Source: Hordeum vulgare subsp. vulgare (lineage: Eukaryota; Streptophyta; Magnoliopsida; Poales; Poaceae). Taken from it: a stretch of 64,000 bases of DNA. The stretch is from assembly GCF_904849725.1 (NCBI RefSeq), contig NC_058521.1, positions 97,140,244 through 97,204,243 on the forward strand, in the 5' to 3' direction. Positions 54,095 through 64,000 of the stretch are shown here, piece after piece. Below the pieces are notes generated by a model. That model was not told the DNA's origin, searched no databases, and saw nothing but the letters and a program-made list of their open reading frames with translations. The first letter of the stretch is position 1; each line of letters begins with the position of its first letter. The translations under genes were made by a program, and so were the position numbers.

Positions 54095-55588
54095 TGTTGG
54101 AGATATGCCCTAGAGGCAATCATGTACTCCCTCCATCCCAAAATGAGTGACTCAAGAATGACACAGTTTTGTACTTAAGTTACTACAAAACCAAGTCACT
54201 TTTGAGTCACTTATTTTGGGACAGAGGGAGTATGATGATATTTCCTATGTGTTTATGAATAAAGATAGTCCTTGGAATTATCAATGATGTGTATTAACAA
54301 GTACGTGACTTGTTTGTGAGACTATACATTGTATGGTGACTGTCCTAAATGGTCCCTAGTCGAAAGAGTTGTGTGGAAGCGCAACCACCTGGACTAGCAT
54401 ATGATACAATGGATGGTCCGGTCTCACTGACCATGTAGCATTTCATGCTATCTGGATATTATGGACACAGAAAGATCTGGTCGGATTCGACATAGTCGGA
54501 TCCGAGTCGAGATAAGGTCTGAGTTGGACATACCCAACTATGAGACACAACGATAGGTCATCTTTGAGTCTCTAGTACAACATACATTCTATGTCCTAAG
54601 ACCTGAGCTCACGCATGTATCCGGGATGGTGACAGACTTGCTTTGGGCCGACCAAATGCTAATCTGTGACTGGGTAGTTACAAAGGTAGGTTTCGGGCTT
54701 GTCCAGACGCATGGTGCGTGATGTGGTCGAGCAAGATGGGATTTGCATCTTCGACCAGGAGAGATATACTCTCGGCCCCTCATGTAATCTGACCTGGATA
54801 AGCATGGCCATGCAATGAGGATTATCAGATAGTTCGAATGTTGGTTAGATTCACCGGAACGAGAAAGAGGTCGTGCGGCAACTAGGATGACCATGTTGCC
54901 TTGAGCATGACAACGTATATCGTGTGGCAATGGGAACATAAGTATGAAGTACATGTTCGCCCATCCAGCTTCATCGCACACTCGGAGTCGGCACAGCTTG
55001 CTAGAGGCCGCTACCGACTAGTTGAGTCGGACGTGGTCTGACTAGCGACCAAGTGAACAAGAACCTAAGGTGTTGCGTGCTTAAGGGAAGGAACACAAGG
55101 GATTTAGGGTCCATGTGAGGCCCAAGAGTTGAGCCCAAGTCGGACGCCTATATATAGTGGAGGTGCGGCACACTTATTGAGTTGATCGCTTTGGCGCCAT
55201 CATTAGGGTTGTGCATGTGTTGCACCTAGCCACCTTCGCTCGCCGTCGCCAACTATGTGATCCGTACCTAGTAGTCCGTCGCACGGTGTTCCTCCCGCAC
55301 GCGTGGATACCGTTAGAGGCGGTGCACCTGCGCCGCTCCGGCAAACGTGTATGTGGGATCCGATGACTGGCTGTTTGAGGGAGACGATCCGATGATCGGT
55401 TGTTCGAGGGAGATCAGAGGAGGAGGAGACAGACCATGTGGACGTGCTGCCCCAACTCTACTTCCGTTGCACGACACTGCGTGTCTAGTGGTAACGATAT
55501 GTGATCCATCTCTGTAGCATGTTATTGGATGTTCTGCGCATGGGAGCATTTCAATTCGCATGCAATGCACCAATGGTAGAACCCAACA
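54095..55588 (+). mobile_element. Solo LTR K: copia BARE/Angela-like
   Basis: It starts TGTTGGAGATATGCCCTAGA, the conserved opening of BARE/Angela-type copia LTRs, and ends AGAACCCAACA. It is flanked by TTCCT at 54090-54094 and 55589-55593. 1494 bp including the MITE, with no internal domain. TATATATAG at about 55150 may be its TATA box. Confidence 0.9.
54127..54230. mobile_element. Stowaway-type MITE (104 bp) in K
   Basis: Terminal inverted repeats CTCCCTCCATCCCAAAATGA and, at the other end, ATTTTGGGACAGAGGGAG are flanked by TA (54125-54126 and 54231-54232). This is the standard signature of Tc1/mariner-derived Stowaway elements in grasses (Thalos/Athos type). Confidence 0.95.
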
Positions 55589-55640
55589 TTCCTCTATTCT
55601 AGTTTCGAGTTGTTTTTCTCATAGATTTAGATCGCCATAG
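55589..55640 (+). other. TSD TTCCT of K and the last visible piece of E
   Basis: After the TTCCT duplication (55589-55593), about 47 bp match D 39950-39990 (GTTGTTTTTCT, AGATCGCCAT). They run up to the accessory-ORF start codon, where the sequence changes to L. Confidence 0.8.
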
Positions 55641-56532
55641 TCGGGCCCGTGGGACCGGGGGTACCGAGGCCCATCAGCGTGCGGCCCCAGGTGTGACGCG
55701 CCACACCAGCATGGTTCGGCCCATCAGCAAGCCTAACAAGGAAGACCCTCACGACGGCCCTCGCCTCACGAGGCGAGCATCTGAGGATCATCACCAAGGG
55801 CCACGAGAAGTCGCCCACTACAAGGACGCATCCTGAGGCCACCCCTGAGGCTCTCGTGGGGCAGGCTCGTCAAGGATGACCTCGCAGGGGCTCAGTACTA
55901 TGTACCTTCATGTGGGTGACATAGGATCCGCGGGCGGCGCAGGAGCGATGCCAGCGGGCATGTATAGAGAACCTTCCCCCCTTGGTGTTAAAGGAGCTGA
56001 GCTAGCCGCGGATTCCCAAAGCCACCCCAAAGGTTTCCCAATTGATGCAAGAGGTCCAAGGCTGGGGGCTCGGCAGGACGGAGATCACCCCTGAGCCCAC
56101 GAGCGCGTCATGGAGAAGGGATTTTGCAGGCGAAGACCACCTTTGTAAAGGCGGGCCACAATCTTGTCCCCTTTCAAAATGGTCTTTGTGGCGACCCTTC
56201 CCGTCGGGTGTGTTTTCAGGGGAAGAGGACCAAGGCCAGTATAAAAGAGAGGCCCGACCTCTATAGGAGGGATCCCGATCCCCATTATCTCCACTAGGGC
56301 AAGAACCCGCCTTTGTACTCGTCGTCCACCTCAAGCAATCCACACAAGCAGGAGTATGGTTTTACACCGCAAGGTGGCCCAAACCTGGGTAAACTACTCG
56401 CATGTTCTTATTGGCTTTCCTTAGACCGAGCCACCGGAGAGTCGCAGTGAAGTTGAGAGGTAGAATAGAGTTGGAGAGCGAGCGCACCCCAAAGATTGAA
56501 CCTTTCTGGGTCTGCGGATCCTCAATTCCGAC
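55641..56532 (+). repeat. Element L 5' LTR (start uncertain)
   Basis: GC-rich and ending CAATTCCGAC just before a primer-site sequence. It opens TCGGGCCCGTGGGACC without a clear TG, so either the first bases are lost or the boundary is off by a few bases. No TSD can be checked because the right side of L is interrupted. Confidence 0.65.
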
Positions 56533-56535
56533 TTT

Positions 56536-56552
56536 TGGCGTGCCAGGTAGGG
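56536..56552 (+). other. Primer binding site of L
   Basis: TGGCGTGCCAGGTAGGG, close to the TGGCGCGCCAGGTAGGG site common in plant gypsy elements. I do not assign the tRNA. Confidence 0.7.
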
Positions 56553-56601
56553 TGCACGGCCGCTCTTTCGCTCTAGTTTCGGCTTCAGCTTCACCGACCC
56601 C

Positions 56602-56757
56602 ATGGCCGCCGCTCGCCGCGTGCGCCCCGAGTACTCGGTGTCGGGTGGCCGTCACCAACCTGCCAGTGTCACGGCCACCACCGTCGTCTCCCGCGCCTCC
56701 CGCGAGCAACAAGGCTTCCCACAGCCTCTCGTGCGGCAAGGCGGCCGCTTCGCTTAG
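56602..56757 (+). pseudogene. Element L gag N terminus (truncated)
   Basis: ATG 56602 opens 51 codons (MAAARRVRPEYSVSGG, then Arg/Gln-rich residues) to a TAG at 56755. About 50 nt after the primer site is the expected place for gag. Sequence after the stop up to 56882 has no recognisable motif, and L is cut at 56882 by F. The rest of L is outside the window. Confidence 0.45.
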
Positions 56758-56882
56758 CCTCTGGCAGCGTCCCCCTCAGCATGCGTCAATGTGGGAGACT
56801 AGAACACGCAAGACGTGTTGCTCATGGTGAGCGAACTGCTTTGACACCGCCCGATGAACGAAGGATTCAACGCCTGGGCAGA

Positions 56883-58540
56883 TGATGATGAGTTGATGGA
56901 TATACTTCTTGCCCCTCATTAGTTACCCCAAGTGGAAGGTGGAGATGTAGTCAGCAACAGATTTCCCTTACACGGGGGCTATAAGGTTTATCGAACTAGG
57001 AGGACTCCAAGGATCATCAAGTAGGTGTCCGCTGCTCTAGCGCTAGCAGAAGACGTGGACCTGCACACACAACAAATAACTTTGCTCCCAACGAGTTCAG
57101 AGAGGTTGTCAATCTCTCCGGCCTTGTCGTTTGCAAAGGATCAAACACAAGCGGGAATAGCGATGGTGATTGCAACGGAAAAGTAAATTAAAACAGTAAA
57201 TGATCGAGGTGTAAACAATGGTGGAAATATGGACCAGAGTCCCATGATATTCACTAGTGATGTCTCTCTCCCAAAAGACGATAAACAACTATAGAGGGTA
57301 AACAAATTACAGCTGGGCAATTGACAGAATTATAAACGCACCGCAATGCTAATCATGCTACTAGGAAGTTAGAGGGTCAAAAGTAATGGGCAGTACGCCA
57401 AGACAAGTAGACTGTTTATCCATCAGCATCTACTCTCTAATCATCCACCTTGAGATATGTATCCAGAACATCTCGCTGGTATTAAGTTGCGAGCCCCACC
57501 CAAAGTGTAAACTCAAAGCAACGGACAACTGCATTAACGAACTTTCGTAAGGTAAACAATCCTTGCAACCGTGGTTACAAGCACCGTTGTTTTCTCCCTG
57601 GTGGCAACAGCACATCCCCTAGTCTCATGTTTCTGTCACTCAAGCTAGACATCAGGGGGCATGAACCCACAATCATGCATAACGCCCCCTCTTGGAGTTA
57701 CAATCTACTACTTGGCCAAAGCAATAAAAAGCAACGGAGAACATGCATGAATTACTCAAGAGCATAATATAAAAGGAGAACCAAATATATAACTCATCAC
57801 AATCTGAACATAATCTCATAATCCACCGGATCCTAGCAAACTCAGCATAGCAACAACAGGTAAACTACATAGATGCCTTGATCATGTAGGGCAGCTCACA
57901 AGGGCTAAGCATTGAAGCAGAACATTGGGGAGAAGACATCACATAGCTACTGATCATGGACTCATGGTCCAAGGAGGACTACTCACGACACGTCCGGGAA
58001 GTGTCCATGGTGGTGGATAAGCTCCCGGGGGTCAATCCTCCCTCCGGTAGGGTGCCCGGAAGAGGTCTTCTGGCGCTCCCGACCTCGGAAGCGCTACGAC
58101 GGCGGAACGGTGCAGAAATTCGCGATTCTGGATATGTCTTTAGGGTTTTCCGTCCGAGGGGTAAATATAGGCCAAAGGAGGGCGCGAGGCGGTGGACCAG
58201 CCGCCCAGGAGACATGGTGGTGCGACTAGGAGGGAGCCCGTGCCAGGTGTCCGCCTGGGTGAGTCATGGCTCCCCTGTGCCCACCTTGATGATTCGTGAA
58301 GCTTCCGTCACGCTGATTTTTATATATTTTTCTCGAGATTTTTGGGGCTCTGGAAATTGGGGTAAAGTCCCTGCGATTAAAAGACATCAGCAGAAAGAAA
58401 CTCGCACTGGGTGCACTGGGTTAGTAGGTTAGTCCAAATATGTGTAAAAAGGTATAAAAGTGTAGCAAAATATATAACAATGTCACCCAAAAGAACATGG
58501 AGCAAACATAAATTATAGATACGTTTGGGACATATCAACA
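56883..58540 (-). repeat. Element F 3' LTR
   Basis: 1658 bp. In element orientation it starts TGTTGATATGTCCC and ends CCATCAACTCATCATCA. The part 56883-57870 aligns with the 5' LTR at 62544-63532. The open frame at 57956-58432 contains only GC-rich LTR sequence without motifs. Confidence 0.88.
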
Positions 58541-58555
58541 TCCCCAAGCTTAATT
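58541..58555 (-). other. Polypurine tract of F
   Basis: In element orientation AATTAAGCTTGGGGA, directly before the LTR. Confidence 0.85.
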
Positions 58556-59782
58556 CCTGCTCGTCCTCGAGTACGTAAATGATAACACAAATAATTCCTA
58601 TGGTGACATGCTAACACACATATAAGAACTTTAAAGTGAACAAAGTAAGATATGCAATTCAAGTCAAGACAATAACAAGCAAGAGTCTATATCTAGTATT
58701 GAAACTAGCAAAGTGAAAACATAAAGGTGCAAGACCTCTCGCTGTTCGTGACTCGAATGTCTCCAAATGGTGTTTGCGTGCAAGAAGTGACAGATGGGTT
58801 TAGAGCATAAAAATATTATATAGTTTAATTAAGAACTCAATCTACTAAAATTTCACACTTGGTCTCCTTCAGAATCTTATTTTGACTCACCCCTAGAACA
58901 CTAGTCAGGCACAAGTCAAAATGATCATCTCCCTTTCGACTTTGAGCACTCATGCAATGTATGAGCGCAAACAAGATATGTTGGCACTTAGGATGGCAAA
59001 GAGAATATTGATGGGGAAGGAAGACAAAAAAGGTGTGAATGGCTCACATCAATGAGGACAATCCTAGGCAAGGGAAACTCAAATGATAGATATGATGTGA
59101 GGAGTAGGGATTGTCATGCAACGGATGCACATATGAGCTAAGGTAAGCTCTCCAATGGAACTAGTGGGAGTGCATCCAACTTGCTTGCTCATGAAGACCT
59201 AGAGCTCATTTGAGGAGGCTCATCATTGGAATATACAAGCCAAGTTCTACAGTGTAAGGGTCCCCACATAGTTATGCAGGAATGATAATCTCTATGGAGT
59301 ACGAGTGTGGATCTTTCAAAAGGAATAGTAGTGTTGCCCCCTTCTCTCTTTTTATTTCTTTTTTTTCTTTCTTTTCTTTTGTGGCCTCTTTGGCTCTTTC
59401 TATTTATCTATCATTTGTCCTCTTTGGGATCTTATCATGTGTCCTCTTTTGGGATCTTTTAATTTGTCCTATTTGGGATCTTTTCCTCACTTAAGGGCAA
59501 CACTCTATATTTTACAAGAATAAAAAGAAGATCTTCGCACTTTATAAGAAGTACTCAACATAAAGACAGATGAAAACTATCATGATGTATGCAAATGTAT
59601 GCCTCTGGCAGTGTAGCAGGATATGCAATGAAACTAGTGTGTCATGTAGCAATAATAAGGGCAAGGCCCAACTAGCAAGCGGCTCCTCGATCAAGCAAAA
59701 GCATGTATGACATGAAGATCAAGTCATGAGATGGTGGATGTTGCATGGCAATGTATCTCGGAAAGGCTATGGAAATGCCTTA

Positions 59783-59799
59783 ATAGGTAGGTATGGTGG
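59783..59799 (-). promoter_or_regulatory. Conserved 3' motif of Athila-type elements, copy in F
   Basis: Plus-strand ATAGGTAGGTATGGTGG, i.e. an exact CCACCATACCTACCTAT in element orientation, identical to D. It lies about 1.24 kb upstream of the 3' LTR. Confidence 0.5.
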
Positions 59800-60737
59800 T
59801 TGTTTTGAGGAAGGATATAATGAGGCTTATGATGACTGAGTGTATCATGCCAAGGGTTTGGATGCACCGGCCAAGTTTGCACCAACTCTCAAGATGAGAA
59901 AGGGCAATGCACGGTACCGAAGAGGCTAGCAAAATATGGATGGTGGAAGTGCCAACAATCGAATACTCGCATTAGTCCGAAGAACTCATGCACTTATTAT
60001 CGGTAACTCTCTATCTAGTCACGAGATTCAAAAAGAGACACGTACCCCGAGGAGGATTGTTTGGGGGTTTGGTTATCCTTGCGCATCCTCGACCCATGAT
60101 AACGTGAGGGTACTCTAAATATTCCAACCCCTCGAGAGGTTAGCGATCCATCTAGTAGCTAGAGTTCTCAACTAATTTTTGTAGCTTTTGAAAATACACA
60201 GGGATTTCTCAAAAAACGACACCTATCACTAATAAGCTCAAGCTCTTGACACTAATAGTCCAAACATTACTCAAATCAATGCCTCAAAACTATTGCAAGT
60301 TACTACTATACTTAAATAGCAACCTCAGTTACCTCCTCATGCAAGACACACAACTCAGTGCAACAAGCCAACTCTATAAACAATATAAGCATGATAAATC
60401 AAGAGAGTTCAAAAAGCAACCTAAATAAAAGCTCTTAAAAAGATAAAGCATGAAAACTAAGAGCTAAGCATGACAACAGTTATGAAAATATAAAGAACAC
60501 ACAAAAAGATAAGCATGAAAACCTATGTTGTGTTCTAGGGTGGAGTGGAGCGTGTTTCTCTACCAAACAAAGAAGGATAGGTTCCAACTTGTTATTAACA
60601 GCAAGAAAAACTAAAAAAACTAAAAAGTAAAGTGCGGGACGCTCCAAGCATAGCACATAACATATGAAGTGATAAAAATATAGCATGGAGAAGGACGAAC
60701 TGATGATTGTTGATGGAGAAGGGGACGCACGGGGGCA

Positions 60738-60805
60738 TCCCCAAGCTTAGCCGCTTGAGTCTCCTTGAATATTTCTTGGGGGTGCATGGGGGCATCCCCA
60801 AGCTT
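60738..60805 (-). repeat. Two purine-tract-like AAGCTTGGGGATGCCCC copies in F
   Basis: In element orientation AAGCTTGGGGATGCCCCC occurs twice with a 57-bp period (cores at 60738-60748 and 60795-60805). The first 11 bases equal the real polypurine tract of F. Confidence 0.8.
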
Positions 60806-61505
60806 GAGCGCTTGACACTCCTAGATCTTCTTTCATCATCTTCCATCGCATACTTGAAAACTCCCTTCATACGAAACTCATCATAAGCTGATTAGAGTGG
60901 TTAGTGCCCATAATAAAATAATTTATTCTCTACCAGAAATAAATATTTTCAGGAAGAGCTACTGTTTATCAAGATTGCCAATAGGTTTTTGCAAAGTAAA
61001 AGCAAGCTTAAAATTTGCAAAACAATGAAAACACGAAACAGGGCAGAATCTGGGAAAAACAGACCAGCAGGTAGTAAATAATTTTTTTGGGGCACTTCTG
61101 CAACTCAAACCAGAAAACTCAGAAGACATGCTAGAAAGTCAATTATATAGGATATACTGTAAAACAATTTTATATCAAAAAGATGATCTGGTGATTTTTG
61201 GCGAATTTTCTGTCAAGCAGACATAATCTGTTTCTCGACAGCATGTCACAACTTTTGAACTTTCTTGCAATCGGAGGCTAAAACTTGGCACAAAGCTTGA
61301 AAATAAAGATGCAATGATGTTGCTACAGTAGTAACAAGCATCAAGACCACAAAAACTTAAAGTAAAAAACAAATTGGGTTGCCTCCCAACAAGCGCTTTC
61401 TTTTATGCCTTTGAGCTAGGCATGATGCAAAAAAGATCAAGTATTATCAACTCCAAAAGAATAACTTGCCCAAGTAACGGACTCACAAGATAACTTAATC
61501 TTCTT

Positions 61506-62364
61506 TCAAGGGAAGTGTTCCATTCCATTTTTAAGGGGAAATTGGAATCTAATTGTCCCTTCTTTCATGTCAATGATAGCACCAACGGTGCGGAGAAAAG
61601 GACGTCCCAAAATAATTGGACATGAGGGATCACACTCAATGTGCATAATAAGAAAATCAACGGGAACATAATTATCATTGACAACAATAAGAACATCATC
61701 AATCCTCCCTAAAGGTTTCTTTATGGAAGAACCAACAAGACGAACACCAAAAGAACATTGCTCAAAAGGTTTCAAATCAAGCATATCATACATTCTTTTG
61801 GGCATAACGGAGGCACTAGCTCCAACATCACATAAAGCAAAGCAAGAGAAATTATTCAATTTAATCTTGACCATAGGATCCCAACCATCTTCTTGTTTTC
61901 TAGGAATAGAAGTCTCTAGCTTGAGCTTCTCCTCCCTAGCTTTGATAAGAGCATTTGTAATATGCTCAGTGAAGGAAATAGTGAGTGTACTAGTGTGGGG
62001 GTCTTTATCCATTCTTTGCAAAAAAAATGATAACTTCAGAAAGACTACAATTATCAAAATTAATATCATCGCTATTAAGTAAAATTGTAGTGTCATCCTG
62101 CATATTTGAGTTTCTCTCTGTTACAAAAGTTTGGATGTCTTCCCAAGTTTGGGGACGTTTAGGAGAAACTTCATACCAAAGATCCGGTTCCTTCCCGAGG
62201 AGACCATGCGAAGGGCATAATTCTCCATAATAACTAACATAGTCACAAGGTCTATTACTTTTATAAATACCCACAATGGCAATTGGACCAATAGAACTGA
62301 AGGTAAAACCATTGTTGTTGTGACTAGTGAAGTCACACAACTTGGTGTTCTCAGTGGAACCCAT
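61506..62364 (-). pseudogene. Element F gag leader fused to aspartic protease (frameshifted)
   Basis: In element orientation the ORF starts at ATG 62364 (MGSTENTKLCDF). A short N-terminal part lacks any capsid motif. Near 62023-62030 a run of eight T (element strand) shifts the frame. The second frame then continues through DKDPHTSTLTISFTEHITNA and KLKLETSIPRKQ to the protease. The active-site region is FALCDVGASASVMPKRMYDM, with PIILGRPFLRTVGAIIDM downstream, and the ORF stops at 61506. So the element keeps protease but not capsid or polymerase. The homopolymer slip could be a mutation or a natural frameshift site. Confidence 0.8.
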
Positions 62365-62511
62365 AGCAGCAGCAACAAGCAAGAACAAAGCAACTAATTT
62401 TTTTGTGGTTTTTGGTATAAGACTCTAAAGCAAAAACTGGAAAGCAAACTAACAAGACTAAAAGCAAAGGTAAAAGATAGTGTGCAACTCCCCTATCTTG
62501 AAGACTGGAGT

Positions 62512-62528
62512 CCCCGGCAATGGCGCCG
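62512..62528 (-). other. Primer binding site of F (tRNA-Asp type)
   Basis: In element orientation GGCGCCATTGCCGGGG, preceded by an extra TGGCGC (TGGCGCGGCGCC), i.e. a 5-6 bp local duplication at the start of the site. Confidence 0.85.
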
Positions 62529-62543
62529 CGCCAGAAACTTGCT

Positions 62544-63532
62544 TGATGACAAGTTGATGGATATACTTCTCGCCCCTCGTTGGTTACCCCAAGTGAAAGA
62601 TGGAGATGCAGTCAGCAGCAGATTTCCCTTACACAGGGACTGTAAGGTTTATCAAACCAGGAGGAATCCAAGAATGAACAAGTAGGTCTTCGCTGCTCTG
62701 GTGTTAGCAGAAGACGTGGACCTGCACACACAACAAATAACTTTTCTCCCAACGAGTTCACAGAGCTCGTCAATCTCTCCGTCCTTGTCATTGCAAAGGA
62801 TCAAACACAAGCGGGAATAGCGATGGTGCTTGCAACGGAAAAGTAAATAAAAACTATAAATGATGGAGGTGTAAACAATGGTGGAAATATGAACCAGGGT
62901 CCCATGATGTTCACTAGTGATGTCTCTCTCCCAAAAGACGATAAACAACTATGCTGGGTAAACAAATTACAGCTGGGCAATTGACAGAATTATAAACGCA
63001 CCGCAATGCTAATCATGCTACTAGAAAGTTAGAGGCTCAAAAGTAATGGGCAGTATGCCATGACAAGTAGACTGTTTATCCATTAGCATCTACTCTCTAA
63101 TCATCCACCTTGAGATATCTATCCAAAACATCTCGCTGGTATTAAGTTGCGAGCCCCACCCAAAGTGTAAACTCAAAGCAACGGACAACTGCATTAACAA
63201 ACTTTGAGTAGGGTAAACAATCCTTACAGTCGTGGTTACAAGCACCATTGTTTTCTCCCTAGTGGCAACAACACATCCCCTAGTCTCATGTTTCTGTCAC
63301 TCAAGCAAGACATCAGGGGGCATGAACCCACAATCATGCATAACACCCCTCTTGGAATTACAATCTACTACTTGGCCAAAGCAATAAAAAGCAATGGAGA
63401 ACATGCATGAATTACTCAAGAACATAATATAAAAGGAGAACCAAATATATAACTCATCACAATCTGAACATAATCTCATAATCCATCGGATCCCAGCAAC
63501 CTCAACATAGCAACAACAGGTAAATTACATAG
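62544..63532 (-). repeat. Element F 5' LTR, 3' part
   Basis: It aligns with 56883-57870 of the 3' LTR. The alignment stops at 63532 where another LTR begins. Its outer part is outside the window. Confidence 0.88.
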
Positions 63533-64000
63533 TGATGATTCACAAGTGTAGGGGATCTATCGTAGTCCTTTCGATAAGTAAGGGTGTCGAACCCAACAAG
63601 GAGCAGAAGGAACTGACAAGTGGTTATTCTCTGCAGGCACTGAAATTATTGGTAACAAATAGTTGTGTGATAAGATGATTCGCAGCAAGTAGCAAGTAAC
63701 AATAGTAACAAAGGTGAAGTAAGATGGCCCAATCCCTTTTGTAGCAAGGGACAAACCTGGACAAACTCTTATATGAGGTGAAGCGCTCCCGAGGACACAT
63801 AGGAATTTCTGTCAAGCTAGTTTTCATCATGTTCATATGATTCGCGTTCGCTACTTTGATAGTTTGATATGTGGGTGGACCGGTGCTTGGGTGCTGCCCT
63901 TACTTGGACAAACATCCCACTTATGATTAACCCCTCTCGCAAGCATCCGCAACTACGAAAGAAGAATTAAGACAAAGTATAACCATAGCATTAAACTAGT
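63533..64000 (-). repeat. Element G: end of a minus-strand D/E-type LTR
   Basis: On the minus strand it matches the D and E LTR ends (CCTATACTTGTGGATCATCA in E, CCTACACTTGTGAATCATCA here), including the same order of segments. It begins with an exact LTR terminus after ACATAG, so it is an insertion into the F LTR. The TSD is probably CATAG (63528-63532), with its partner beyond the window. Confidence 0.85.

Larger units (their letters stand above)
43555..55640 (+). mobile_element. Element E: decayed Athila-lineage retrotransposon, interrupted three times
   Basis: LTR end, primer site, gag, protease and part of reverse transcriptase run to 47175. Integrase resumes at about 52952, and the post-pol region is interrupted by copia solo LTR K. 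E is lost again at 55640 where L begins, and its 3' part is outside the window. About 1.4 kb present in D (second half of reverse transcriptase, RNase H, first half of integrase) is absent. Confidence 0.85.
58556..61505 (-). other. Long 3' untranslated region of F
   Basis: Almost 3 kb without protein motifs on either strand. It contains the conserved 3' motif (59783) and two extra purine-tract-like sequences (60738, 60795). Short frames on both strands are not called. Confidence 0.75.
56883..63532 (-). mobile_element. Element F: minus-strand Athila-type element without pol
   Basis: Read on the minus strand: 5' LTR (right, cut by G at 63533), tRNA-Asp-type primer site, one short gag/protease ORF, about 3 kb of 3' untranslated region, polypurine tract, 3' LTR (left, ends 56883). 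The internal domain is about 4 kb and has no reverse transcriptase, RNase H or integrase motif. It is therefore non-autonomous. Confidence 0.88.

Noticed and set aside
56402..56830. 142-codon frame across the L LTR end and primer site
   Set aside because: It spans the LTR, the primer site and the gag start in a frame other than gag; no motif.
57956..58432. 158-codon plus-strand frame as a host gene fragment
   Set aside because: It lies entirely in the GC-rich part of the F 3' LTR on the opposite strand, with no domain.
1..64000. tRNA or rRNA genes
   Set aside because: tRNA-like words are only primer-binding sites of 12-17 bases complementary to tRNA 3' ends. No cloverleaf or rRNA signature was seen.

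Overview
The window is plant repetitive DNA, almost certainly from a large grass genome of the wheat/barley group (Triticeae). It is essentially solid LTR retrotransposon: I find no intact host gene, tRNA, rRNA or CRISPR array. Triticeae is suggested by a copia LTR beginning TGTTGGAGATATGCCCTA (BARE/Angela type), a Stowaway MITE with CTCCCTCC ends, Athila-type gypsy elements with tRNA-Asp primer sites, and chromoviruses with LTRs over 4 kb. Family names beyond lineage are not claimed. I label the elements A to L.

Left half, a nest resolved by target-site duplications (TSDs). C (3160-17560) is a Tekay-like chromovirus with two 4196-bp LTRs. It sits in the 5' LTR of B with TSD CGTAG. B (1253-24091) is a non-coding element with 2.5-kb LTRs and TSD TGCAG, and it sits in the 5' LTR of A. 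A (1-31653, 5' end outside the window) is an Athila-type element that keeps gag, protease and an ORF1-like domain but no reverse transcriptase or integrase. A is embedded in an older LTR, H (31654-34486). H interrupts the 5' LTR of D (34487-43554), a decayed full-length Athila-type element. D abuts, and probably sits in, the 5' LTR of E (43555-55640), a sister copy of D. In sampled stretches the LTR pairs differ at 3/335 positions for C, 9/132 for B and 13/193 for A, consistent with C being the youngest.

Right half: E is broken by I (47176-about 52951, minus strand, itself split by solo LTR J with TSD GCTGG), by a copia solo LTR K (TSD TTCCT, carrying a 104-bp MITE), and by L (a gypsy LTR plus gag start). 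L is cut by F (56883 onward, minus strand), a gag/protease-only Athila-type element. The 5' LTR of F is cut by G, the end of a minus-strand D/E-type LTR that runs off the window.

Three things stand out. First, the LTRs of C (both copies) and of the different family H share an in-frame exon/intron layout encoding a small acidic protein, with phase-1 introns and a common 3' region. This may be an undescribed LTR-borne gene. Second, short non-coding modules recur: CACCCCTGCAGGG in the LTRs of B, C and H, and CCACCATACCTACCTAT (or close variants) about 1.0-1.3 kb upstream of the 3' LTR of A, D, F and I. Third, solo LTR J carries nine perfect copies of the palindrome GCGGTACTACCGC, mostly about 21 bp apart. 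Several elements (A, B, F) lack pol and must be mobilised in trans, presumably by relatives such as D/E or C.
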